Assembly: GCF_037974355.1 (NCBI RefSeq)
Contig: NZ_CP150235.1
Span: 558,001-622,000 of the forward strand
DNA: 64,000 nt
From: Paenibacillus sp. FSL R5-0517
GTDB lineage: Bacteria; Bacillota; Bacilli; Paenibacillales; Paenibacillaceae
Reading direction: 5' to 3'
Below are positions 46,162-54,984 of the stretch, piece by piece (positions within the stretch are counted from its first letter, which is position 1; every line of letters starts with the position of its first letter). The translations under genes were made by a program, and so were the position numbers. Under the pieces are notes generated by a model. That model was not told the DNA's origin. It did no database searches and saw nothing but the letters and a program-made list of their open reading frames with translations.

Positions 46162-47384
46162 ATGAGAGATATTGTATTTCTGTGTGACAAGCGAATGAAC
46201 ACCAAAACGGGGTTTCTCGAAGCGTTGTCCAACATATCGGATACAACCAACATTTTGTTGGTAGAGCAGGGATATGAACAATTTTATTCTTTACCAGAAG
46301 GGTTGTTTAGTGCTGTGTTCGAAGTGGAGGATATTACTCGGATTGATCAGGTGGAAGAGGTTTTTGAGCGCATTTTGGATGAATATGATGTGGAGCGCGT
46401 CATTGCCCCGACCGAAAATGTGGTGGAGACTGGTGGGTATCTCAGATCACGTTTTGGCATACCTGGTATTCAAAAGAATCAGGCCGAGACGGTTCGGAAC
46501 AAATGGATCATGAAGGAAACATTGCGGCAGGCGGGAATCCACACGTCACAGACGCGTATTGCGTCCAATGCAGTACAGATCAGAAAGATTGTCGCAGGCA
46601 TTGGTTTTCCCATCATTATCAAACCGATTAGCGGCTGGGCGACGATCATGACGTACAAGCTCAATAATCAAGAGGAGCTTGAGAAGTATATCAGCCAATC
46701 CTGGAATCGGGAATCAGTGCTCATTGAGGAATTCATTACGGGTAGGGAGTTCCATATTGATTCGATCGTTTCAGAAGGTGAGCTTGTATTTTCCTCCGTC
46801 TCTGAATATTTGTTTAATTGTCTTGAGATTGTCCAGAATGATCGCCCTTCCGGCACGATCTGTTATCCCGCTACACACATTATGAATATGTGGAACGGAT
46901 GCAGTCGTTCAATGAAGAGATCATACGGACACTCGGAATACGTAACAGTGTGTTCCATGCAGAGGTATTCCTTCTGCCGAATGGGGAGATCTGCTTTGGA
47001 GAGATTGGAGCACGCATTGGAGGCATTGTCATCATTCCGCCTATGGTGTTGAATTCCCATCAGGTGAACTTGTTTGATGCAGCCATTCAAACAGAACTTG
47101 GAATATATGAAGCTCCAGCCTTGGTTAATACAGGCAAGTACACAGGTGCGGTTAACTTCCCATCTGCTGTAGGCAAGATCGAAAGTATCTCATCCGCAGA
47201 AGATTTCAAATCGATGGAAGGACTCATTGATATTCGAATTAACTATACATCGGGTCAGTCCATTTCAGGTGGTCGAGATACGATGTCTCGATCCGGATAT
47301 GCCATTGTGGAAGGTCCAGATATCGAATTCGTTAGAAAACAACTTCTAGAACTACATGACAAGTTTGTCCTGGTTCACCAATAA
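46162..47384 (+). pseudogene. ATP-grasp ligase 1, frameshifted
   Basis: An ATP-dependent carboxylate-amine ligase of about 407 residues when repaired. Frame 1 (to about 46,880) holds the N-terminal domain and the ATP-grasp A/B subdomain (IRKIVAGIGFPIIIKPISG with the ATP-binding Lys, VLIEEFITGREFHID). A second frame from about 46,884 continues with FHAEVFLLPNGEICFGEIGARIGG, which carries the metal-binding Glu residues. The shift lies in the ACACACA run at 46,871-46,878: removing one CA restores GTICYPATHYEYVERM. The start is ATG at 46,162, nine bases after GGAGGTG. Family members make dipeptides or amide bonds. As sequenced the protein would be truncated before its catalytic metal site. Confidence 0.75.
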
Positions 47385-47407
47385 AACCATTCTAGGAGGG
47401 CTTTGGG

Positions 47408-48460
47408 TTGTTGCTAGATAACGCTGATGTGAAGAGACTGGGTAGTCATGATTGGAGAAAGCAGGAATTTGAGCATTTTGAGAAGGACATGACTGGTGAT
47501 AATCCACGGTTTCCCTGCATATTTGGTTCCATGGGACTTAACCGTAATGAGCTACGTTTCTCCTTTTTTGATGATGTGAATGACCATTCCATAGAAGAAC
47601 TGGGAAAGGCATTGAGAGAATACGTGGAACAGGCAAGGAGCTTTGGAAACTACACCTCCATGGTCACGTTCTTTAATATTGATAAGGATCTATCCATCGA
47701 TGAATATCAGCATACATTTTGGTCCATCCTGACCCGGCTGCACACCATTGACTTGAAAGAATGGCCAGAGTTCATACCGAATGAAGAGAAGGATCCCTTG
47801 TGGGAATTTTGCTTTCATGGGGAACCCATTTTTGTCGTTTGTAACACACCAGCACATGAGGTCAGAAGGAGCAGACGTGCCAATACATACATGATTACCT
47901 TTCAACCCCGATGGGTCTTTGATTCGATTGGCTTGGGAACACCAAAAGGAGATAAATCCAAGGATTTGGTGCGAAGCTTGCTTCGGCAATACGATGCAAT
48001 TGATCCATTCCCTCATCTAGGGATCTATGGGGATCCGAATAATCGAGAGTGGCTGCAATATTTTATTCCAGATACCAACGAAGTTTCCGCTACAGCGCAA
48101 TGCCCATTTCATCATATGAGGAGGAATACTATGAGTTCAGTTCAATATATCAAAGGGTCTGACGTAACACTTGAAGAAGCTGTAATGCAATTGCTGCCTG
48201 TAACCGGTTCGGTAGAGGTACAAAGAGATACACCATTCAGGGAGCACAAATCCCATACCCATCCTACAGACGAAACACTTTTGATTATAAATGGAGATAT
48301 TACCTTCTTTACTGAAGAAGGAGAACTGCATTGCACGCCTGGTGACCGCATTCTGCTTCCAGCTAATACGGTGCATTCCTCCAAAGCCGGGGAGAATGGA
48401 ACGTTGTACATTATCGCTTTGGAGTTTGTGGAGCAGCCGAAAGAAGAGGTTCTGGCATGA
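47408..48460 (+). CDS. YqcI/YcgG family protein fused to a cupin domain
   Basis: A 350-residue protein. Residues 1-240 match the YqcI/YcgG family (MTGDNPRFPCIFGSMG, FCFHGEPIFVVCNTPAHEVRRS, FQPRWVFD, terminal CPFHH). Characterised members are heme-dependent N-oxygenases acting on guanidino groups such as in arginine. Residues 242-350 are a cupin (HKSHTHPTDETLLIINGD with His and Glu ligands, PGDRILLPANTVHSSKAG). Inside the frame, GAGGAGG at 48,117-48,123 precedes an ATG at 48,131 that starts the cupin precisely, so the cupin may also be made alone, or two genes have been fused by loss of a stop. The start is TTG at 47,408, seven bases after AGGAGGG. It ends in an ATGA overlap with the next ligase gene. 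Confidence 0.8.
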   Translation: MLLDNADVKRLGSHDWRKQEFEHFEKDMTGDNPRFPCIFGSMGLNRNELRFSFFDDVNDHSIEELGKALREYVEQARSFGNYTSMVTFFNIDKDLSIDEYQHTFWSILTRLHTIDLKEWPEFIPNEEKDPLWEFCFHGEPIFVVCNTPAHEVRRSRRANTYMITFQPRWVFDSIGLGTPKGDKSKDLVRSLLRQYDAIDPFPHLGIYGDPNNREWLQYFIPDTNEVSATAQCPFHHMRRNTMSSVQYIKGSDVTLEEAVMQLLPVTGSVEVQRDTPFREHKSHTHPTDETLLIINGDITFFTEEGELHCTPGDRILLPANTVHSSKAGENGTLYIIALEFVEQPKEEVLA

Positions 48461-49724
48461 CTCGTTCCTCCGTTGGTTTGCTTATGAGAAAAGGTTTTTC
48501 TCTGCACGGGGATCATATTGAAGCTCTGGGGAGAATTTTCGAAGAGGTCCATTTATGGACCTCTGTTTCTGGATATGAACAAGATCCGCGCTTTCGGTCT
48601 GTTCAGCATATTCCCAAGTACGAGAATGTGGAAGAAATGATCTTGCAGGCTAGACAATTAGGCGTTCCGTTTTTCATTACCTGGCAGGAAACGGATATTG
48701 TACTGAATGCGAGACTGAATGAAGGGCTGGGAAGACAGGATATTCCTGTCCAAGCGGCCGAAATTGCCAGAGACAAGTCCAGACAGCGTCAGTTCTTGAA
48801 ACAGGAGGACGTGGCCTGTCCTGAATTTTATGCTGTAAATACGTTGGATGAGGCTGTTTCAGCGGCGGCAAGTGTAGGCTATCCGGTTATTATTAAACCC
48901 ACACTGGCCGCATCCAGCAGCCATGTTGCGCTCGTTCATTCGTATCCCGAATTGAAGGAGGCCTTCGATAGTATCTCGCAACTTGCCATTTCGCAATCGG
49001 GGCTATATTTTGACGAGGAATGTCCTGCAATAGCGCTGATTGAAGAGTTCCTGCCCGGGGAAGAGATTACGCTGGATGGCGTAGTTGTGAATGGACGGTT
49101 TTATCTGGGCGGAGTCCATAACAAGCTCAGAATGCCAGGTCCTTACTTTGAAGAGGACGAATATACGCTACCTTTTCAGGGAGAATCCAATGTGGAACAA
49201 GAACTTTGCGAGATGGCTCAGCAAATATGCACAGGTCTGAAACTTGTAAATGGGCTGTTTAACGTTGAAGCCAGGCAGAACGCCAACGATGAGTATAAAG
49301 TGGTGGAGTTCAGCTGCCGTATCAGTGGTGGGCATGTCTATCGTAATATTCGCGATGTGTACGGCACAGATCTGGTGACCGCCCATGCTTGTGGTCTTCA
49401 GGGGAGGAGAAGTTGGCTGCCCATTTTGCGAAAAGAACGGCTCCCAAGTGCGCAACCTGTATCAAGTTTGTGTACCGTGATGGCAAGGTGTTGAATAATG
49501 CCAGCGGTGAGGCAGCAGACGATGTGAGGTACCGGGCGTATTATCCGGTTGCTGCCAAAGGTAGAGTGGTCCATTCTGCTCCGAAGGGATTCGATATTAC
49601 AGGTCTGCTGTCTGTACGTACCAAATATCAGGGTCCTGAGGACATCGAATCGGTAAAACAAGCCGCAAGATTGCTGGAACAAAAGCTGGATTTGCAAGTT
49701 GCTGAGGTGAGACAGCTTCAATGA
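48457..49724 (+). pseudogene. ATP-grasp ligase 2, frameshifted
   Basis: A second ATP-grasp carboxylate-amine ligase, about 422 residues when repaired. It shows VGYPVIIKPTLAASSSH (ATP-binding Lys and loop), ALIEEFLPGEEITLDG and VEARQNANDEYKVVEFSCRISGG (metal-binding acidic residues), so the catalytic core lies before the break. At 49,401-49,405 CAGGGGAGG has four G where five would give ACGLQGEEKLAAHF; the tail continues in another frame to 49,724. The start is the ATGA overlap with the YqcI-cupin gene and the end overlaps the MFS start by ATGA. The truncated form would lose about 110 C-terminal residues and gain a short foreign tail, so activity is possible but doubtful. Confidence 0.75.
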
Positions 49725-50952
49725 TACAGACTATTTTATTCATCCTCTTCCTGTCCATTACCTTATGTGGAGATACCATTCTAAACATTACCCTGATCTG
49801 GTCGGTACTGGAGCAGGGTGGGTCGATTACTCATCTGAGTATTATTATTACGATCATGAGTTTGGTACCTATTTTATTGCAGAAGTATAGCTTTTTTCTT
49901 AAAACTGCACTTAAAGAACGACCCTTGCTAATTTTCAGCTTAGCGCGCATCCTGGGTATTGTATTTCTGCTTGTGTTTTTAATTCAATTTGCCGGCAATA
50001 CCAATGTGTATGGTTTATATCTGATTGGTGGCGTATTCTCCGTAATTCTGTTTTTGACCAATCAGAGCCTGGAAATCTACATGTCCCAGATGGTGTTGGA
50101 TGGAAAAATAAAATCACACAAGGCCTCGCATGACTTGCAGACGGCAATTCAAATTGGTGCATTTGGAGGAAGTGCGGTAACTGGAGTTTTGCTCAGTATA
50201 GGCGGACTGCCAATGATCTCAACGGTACTGATGGTGACGCTGGCTGTGGGGATGATGGCTCCATGGCTCATTCCAATTCTGTCCCGATCCGGTCAGGCTG
50301 AGCAGAACGTACAGAAAGAAAAAACGGAGGCTCCGCAGATTACCTACTCCGATGCTGTGCGAAAAAAGTACTGAACATGACCATATTGGCGGTGGTTGTA
50401 TTAACCGTGCAATTGGGAGCAATCAATTTTATCGTACCGATTTTGTTCCATGACATCTACAATTGGGATTCATCCCGTTACGGGGCTATCGGAGCTGCGA
50501 TGGGGCTTGGGGCCTTTCTTGCAACGCTGATTCGTAAGTGGGAACACCGAATTCCAATGTATCTATTTATACTGATCGGTGTTATTGATATCATCATTGG
50601 CACGGTACAGGTGTTTGCGGTGTCGTTAATCTGTGGATTTATGCTTGGGTTTGTGTTTAATCGGACTCGTATTATGCAAAGATCAGTCATGTTTGATAAC
50701 TTGCGCAGCCGCGAAGAGACCATGAAGTGGTCGGGAAGATCAACGTTTGCCACTCAATTTACAAGATCGGTTGTCCCGCTGGTACTGGCACTACCGCTGT
50801 CCCTTATGGGGCAGGAGAACACAGGCGTACTGTTAGGAACAATCGGTGTTACGGTGACGATCATCCTGTTTGTCGCCATAAGGCTGGAGAACAGATTGCC
50901 ACTTCAAGGCACCGATCCGATGATTGCCGGAGACAGTAAACCTTCGATTTGA
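49721..50952 (+). pseudogene. MFS exporter of the ATP-grasp cluster, frameshifted
   Basis: A major facilitator family transporter of about 410 residues when repaired, with six transmembrane helices in each half. The first frame ends at 50,374 with a stop immediately after a run of six A (GCGAAAAAAGTACTGA); reading with one more A, or two fewer, gives VRKVLNMTILAVVVL-type continuity into the second half, which itself could start at ATG 50,377. The break falls exactly in the central cytoplasmic loop between the two six-helix halves. It is likely the exporter or self-resistance pump for the cluster's product. It starts by ATGA overlap with ATP-grasp ligase 2. Confidence 0.75.
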
Positions 50953-50993
50953 AGCAGGTAACAGTTGTTAAAGGTTGGGAAATGAATTGTACG

Positions 50994-51029
50994 AAAGGTC
51001 AGCCAGATACGTTCTGGTTGGCCTTTTTT
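50994..51029 (+). terminator. Terminator of the ATP-grasp/YqcI operon
   Basis: AAAGGTCAGCCAGA pairs with TTCTGGTTGGCCTTTTTT around a four-base loop, with one G-T wobble. Confidence 0.88.
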
Positions 51030-51049
51030 GATGGTTCAACCGGAGGAGG

Positions 51050-51151
51050 TGTGGATAACCCAAAAGCAGTTAACGATCTCATGATGGATTTAACACAGAG
51101 TTAATACCATATGTGGATATCCTCTGTGTATAACACGCTACATGTGGACAA
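51050..51151. promoter_or_regulatory. DnaA-box cluster upstream of the TetR gene (4 boxes)
   Basis: Four boxes in the same orientation (minus strand): TTATCCACA perfect at 51,050-51,058, ATATCCACA at 51,112-51,120, TTATACACA at 51,125-51,133 (perfect to TTATNCACA) and TTGTCCACA at 51,143-51,151. Their density in 100 bases is far above chance. Confidence 0.6.
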
Positions 51152-51213
51152 GTATGGATGAGTTTGTGCGGAAGCAGTTCTATTGTTAACAGAAATACTT
51201 GTTTTCAATTGAT

Positions 51214-51231
51214 TAGTACTGTATAGTTCTA
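51214..51231 (+). promoter_or_regulatory. TetR operator 1 (autoregulatory)
   Basis: TAGTACTGTATAGTTCTA, 16 of 18 identical to the perfect palindrome downstream of the gene, ends four bases before the tetR start. Binding there would block tetR transcription or translation start. Confidence 0.65.
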
Positions 51232-51234
51232 AAT

Positions 51235-51855
51235 ATGACAAATCAAAAAATGAACACGGGACCTGCCAAATCCAAGAGTTCCAATCCGGTGAACCGGACC
51301 AAGGCAGTTGAAGTGGCTGCACAATTGTTTCTGCGTCAGGGGTACAGTTATGTCAGCATGGATGAGGTCGTAAGAGTAAGTGGGGTATCCAAGTCCAATA
51401 TCTATTATCACTTTAAAAACAAGGAGGAATTGCTTCAGGCCGTGGTACAATACTGGATTGCCCAGTATGAGTCGGAGCTGTATCTGCTGCTCAGTCAGCG
51501 TGAGCGAGGAGTGGAGGAGCGCATCTATTCATTTATGGCAATGCTGTCGGCAGGTATTGAGGGCCGGAATTACGAAGGGAGCTGTCCTTTTGTCACGTTA
51601 TATATGCAGACACCTGACAGTGCATCCCAAGTGAAGGAGAGCATATCCAGATTCTTTCGTGAGCTTAGACCTATGGTTGAGAAGCTGTTTCAGCAAGGTT
51701 TGGATCGTGGTGAATTTCGCAAAGAAATCGAGCCGGGACCGGCTGCGTTGTTGTTTATTGCAGCATTGGAAGGTTCACTAATCCTTGCGGGAACTGCGCG
51801 TGATGTAGGCATTATTGAACAATCAGCACGTACGTTTTGTCAGATGCTTCGGTAA
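51235..51855 (+). CDS. TetR/AcrR family transcriptional regulator
   Basis: A 206-residue repressor. The helix-turn-helix is in residues about 22-68 (AVEVAAQLFLRQGYSYVSMDEVVRVSGVSKSNIYYHFKNKEELL region, with the typical YHFKNKEELL end), followed by an all-helical ligand domain (SCPFVTLYMQ suggests the AcrR/LmrA-YxaF subgroup). It should bind the two matching palindromes flanking its gene and control both itself and the SDR-hydrolase gene. The ATG at 51,235 lacks a clear ribosome site because the operator occupies that position. Confidence 0.88.
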   Translation: MTNQKMNTGPAKSKSSNPVNRTKAVEVAAQLFLRQGYSYVSMDEVVRVSGVSKSNIYYHFKNKEELLQAVVQYWIAQYESELYLLLSQRERGVEERIYSFMAMLSAGIEGRNYEGSCPFVTLYMQTPDSASQVKESISRFFRELRPMVEKLFQQGLDRGEFRKEIEPGPAALLFIAALEGSLILAGTARDVGIIEQSARTFCQMLR

Positions 51856-51869
51856 ACGAAGCTTTTTTT
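51845..51869 (+). terminator. Terminator overlapping the tetR stop codon
   Basis: GCTTCG and CGAAGC enclose a GTAAA loop that contains the TAA stop, followed by seven T. Confidence 0.8.
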
Positions 51870-51878
51870 GAATAAAAC

Positions 51879-51896
51879 TAGTACTATATAGTACTA
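51879..51896 (+). promoter_or_regulatory. TetR operator 2, perfect palindrome before the SDR-hydrolase gene
   Basis: TAGTACTATATAGTACTA is a perfect 18-bp palindrome directly before the AAGGAG site of the next gene. TATATAGTACT could double as the -10 region. Confidence 0.75.
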
Positions 51897-51913
51897 AAAG
51901 GAGCGATAACGGA

Positions 51914-52000
51914 ATGGACGTACATAAGATCCAAGTATCCACTAAAGATAACTTAGCTTCAAAATCCAACAAAAATTCATCAGGTATTGAGCGCGTCTGA
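51914..52000 (+). CDS. 28-codon ORF coupled to the SDR-hydrolase start (leader or misframed N-terminus)
   Basis: AAGGAG lies ten bases before an ATG that opens a 28-residue frame (MDVHKIQVSTKD and onward, ending GIERV). Its TGA is one base before the ATG of the SDR-hydrolase (TGATATG). Because this is the only strong ribosome site after the operator, the peptide is either a coupled leader or the real N-terminus of the SDR protein thrown out of frame by an indel. The following gene has another frameshift, which makes the second view likely. Confidence 0.45.
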   Translation: MDVHKIQVSTKDNLASKSNKNSSGIERV

Positions 52001-52001
52001 T

Positions 52002-53904
52002 ATGGAACCAACAATTATTTTCATGACAGGCAGCACCGGTTTTATCGGCAAAGAAACGGTCAAACAACTCGCGCAGGGAGACGCACAATTGCTCTTGCTG
52101 GTTCGATCAGAACAGCGTGCCAGAACGGTGTTGAAGGCTTATGGAGTGAAGGATTTCACCAGAATCATCTTTATTACTGGTGATTTATCCATCTCGGGTC
52201 TTGGACTTGCCGCAGTGGACCGGGAACGTGTTGTTGAAGCGAATGTAATCATTCATGCCGGGGGAACGATGGACGTTACCCTGGAACGAAAGGTAGCTGA
52301 GCAGATATTCATGAACGGGGCGAGAGAAGTGGCCCAGCTTGCACAAGAAATTCACGGTACCCGGACTGAGACACTTTATCCACGTGGTTGGTTTCATGAG
52401 TCCCTATGGACAGCGGAACGAACAGGGAGGTTATCTTCAGGTCGACCATGTGGGTGATCAGGAAAGTGCATATGAAGAGATGAAATTTCATGCCGATCTT
52501 CTTATTCGTGAACATGCGGAAGAGCATAACTATCCCTTATCCGTTGTGAATCCGAGTACTGTGGTTGGACCGCGCCCGACTGGGGAAACGGAGCAAACGG
52601 GTGGGATTGGGCTGCTCATTCAGGCGATTCAAAAGCGACTTATGCCCGTAGTGCCGGGAGGTTCATCCTATTGGTTACCCCTGGTGGAGAATGATATTGT
52701 TGCACGAACGCTTGTTTTTCTATCCAAGGAAGCAGACCCGGCAGGTGGAACCTATCCACTATTGGCACGCAAGGAAGACAGTCCCAATATGAAGGAACTA
52801 CTACATCTTCTGGCACATGAATTGGATGTACCCAAACCCAAAGGAGCTGTACCACTGCCTTGGATTCAATGGGCAATGAAATCAGGGGGCACTCGCCTCA
52901 CTGGTGTTCCAGCGGAGTCGGTTGCTTTTATTACCAACAGGTCATTCCCGGTCGAGGAGACGGAGGCGCTGTTCACACGTATGGGGCAATCCTGGCCGGA
53001 CATCAGGGAACAGCTTCCGTTGGTTACAGCAGATCTGGACTACCGTCTTCGGTATACCCCGTTACCTGAGGAGGTTCCGGCAGATTATATCCGGTCACGG
53101 AGTGGGAATATGGCTATGATCGGTTGGGAGGGTGAAGGAGAGCCGTGGATTATTGTGCATGGTCTGCTTCAATCTGCCGATGAGATGTTGCCTTTGGGAG
53201 AACAGCTTTGGAAAGAGACAGGTAACCCGGTTTGGTTAATGGATCTGGCAGGATTCGGACGATCCCCTGTACATCAGGTAGATGAAGCGTTTGAAGGTCA
53301 GGTGGGTACACTACTCAAGGCGCTTGATGAGTTTGAGGGTCCTGTGAAGCTGGTGGGTCATTCGATAGGCGCAGCTATCGTGGCTGCCGCACAGTTGCGT
53401 AGTGGGCGGACAGACATTCGACTGGGATTGCTTCAGCCAGTTGCCAATAATTCGAATCCGAATGTGCTAAGATGGATTTCCCGTTTGCCAAGAGGTGTGA
53501 TGCGGTCTTTGCTTCGTCTTCGATCGGAGAAGAGTTGGGAGCGAATGTTCAGTGTATATATCAGTGGGGAAGACAAAAAGGGTATGGACCATATGATAGC
53601 CAAAAGGATACGCTCCAGTCTCCAATCCCCCCGAATTGCGGGGGCAAATGCAGATTTGTTGCGGTGGATCCACTCCGGCAAGCGGGGAAGAGTCAGTTCA
53701 TTTTCCTGGATGAAAGAGTGGGCTGATGATCACACCAACCATACTTTAGTCGTATGGGGCAAGGAAGATCGGGAATATCACTATCCACAGGATATGAACT
53801 CACAGGTCAAACGCATAGATGTGCCCTACGGACATTACTTTCCGACATTTCAGTATAAGGAGACAGCTGCAATCCTCGCCGAATGGGCCGATACCTTGAA
53901 GTGA
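52002..53904 (+). pseudogene. SDR (thioester-reductase-like) fused to alpha/beta hydrolase, frameshifted
   Basis: The N-terminal part is an extended short-chain dehydrogenase with MTGSTGFIGKETVKQLA (NAD(P) motif) and ITGDLSISGLGL, resembling the male-sterility/thioester-reductase group. At about 52,360-52,368 (ACCCGGACTGAG) one extra base moves the frame; deleting it joins to LRHFIHVVGFMSPYG and the rest of the SDR domain (VVNPSTVVGPRPTGE). The C-terminal 270 residues are an alpha/beta hydrolase with HGLLQSADEM, nucleophile GHSIGAA, acid in VVWGKEDREY and His in PYGHYFP. Fusion suggests acyl or ester metabolism, substrate unknown. It is under the palindromic TetR operator. Confidence 0.72.
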
Positions 53905-53999
53905 GTTCAGATTTGGCCATGCAGGAATCTCTGGTCGATTGTCGAAAGGGGTCAAGTCGAGTTGTGAAGAGCTGAAACCTAGACAGGAGAGATGAATAT

Positions 54000-54947
54000 A
54001 TGAGCAAGCAACGTGTAGAAATCAGTAAAAAGGTGCTAACGGAGTGTCTGGGATTACGCAGTGGAGAAAATCTGGTGGTTGTCGCAGACGATATGAAACG
54101 GGATTTGGCCGAATCCATCTATGAGGCAGGAAAAGCACTTGGCACGGAGTCGGTCCTGCTAATTATGGAGGAACGCAGCAGATCAGGAGAAGAGCCGCCT
54201 GCACCGATTGCAGAGGCCATGATTCGGGCAGATGTAGCGGTGTGTGTAACTCGATATTCATTAACGCATACCCAGGCACGCAAACAAGCCGCTGCTTCAG
54301 GGACCCGAGTGGCAACGATGCCCGGCATGACAGAGGATATGTTCATGAATGGAGCCATTACAGCTGAGTATTCGCAAGTGAAGGCGTTGACCGAGAAGGT
54401 GACGGCTCTGTTAACCGCAGGTCGCCATGTGCGAATAGAGAAGCAGGGTCATAGTCTTTCCTTTTCTATAGAGAATCGTAACGGTGTACCAAGTACAGGC
54501 ATGTATTTGAACCCCGGTGAATCGGGTAACTTGCCTTCAGGAGAAGCTTATATTGCTCCCGTTGAGGGTAAGGGCGAGGGTAGTATTGTTGTAGATGGTT
54601 CCGTTGCTGGAATTGGGGCACTCCGCGAACCGATGTTATTAACCGTCAAGGAAGGGCGATTGGTGTCAGCTGAAGGACCAGACGGGGCTCAATTACTGGA
54701 CACCCTTGGAGATGGCGATGGTCGCTTTCTCGGCGAATTCGGCATTGGGACCAATAACAAGGCACGAATCACGGGTGTAGTGCTGGAAGATGAGAAGGTG
54801 TATGGCACGATCCATGTCGCCTTTGGCAGCAATAACACATTCGGGGGAACGATTGCGGCGGGTGTACATATTGATGCTGTTGTGCAAAAGCCGGACGTGT
54901 ACATCGATGACAAGCTGATCATGCGGCAGGGTGAATTGGTGGAATAA
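54000..54947 (+). CDS. Aminopeptidase, M29/NicX-like family
   Basis: A 315-residue protein whose C-terminal region has GEFGIGTNNKARITG and GTIHVAFGSNNTFGG, segments conserved in the M29 aminopeptidase and 2,5-dihydroxypyridine dioxygenase (NicX) superfamily and near the metal site. The N-terminal Rossmann-like domain matches the shorter leucyl-aminopeptidase-like members. Metal-dependent peptidase activity is probable but not proven for this branch. CAGGAGAG precedes the ATG. It follows the SDR-hydrolase by 95 bases and may be co-transcribed. Confidence 0.75.
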   Translation: MSKQRVEISKKVLTECLGLRSGENLVVVADDMKRDLAESIYEAGKALGTESVLLIMEERSRSGEEPPAPIAEAMIRADVAVCVTRYSLTHTQARKQAAASGTRVATMPGMTEDMFMNGAITAEYSQVKALTEKVTALLTAGRHVRIEKQGHSLSFSIENRNGVPSTGMYLNPGESGNLPSGEAYIAPVEGKGEGSIVVDGSVAGIGALREPMLLTVKEGRLVSAEGPDGAQLLDTLGDGDGRFLGEFGIGTNNKARITGVVLEDEKVYGTIHVAFGSNNTFGGTIAAGVHIDAVVQKPDVYIDDKLIMRQGELVE

Positions 54948-54984
54948 CTGAATAACTGCGTATCTGTACTGAAGGGATTTGAGC

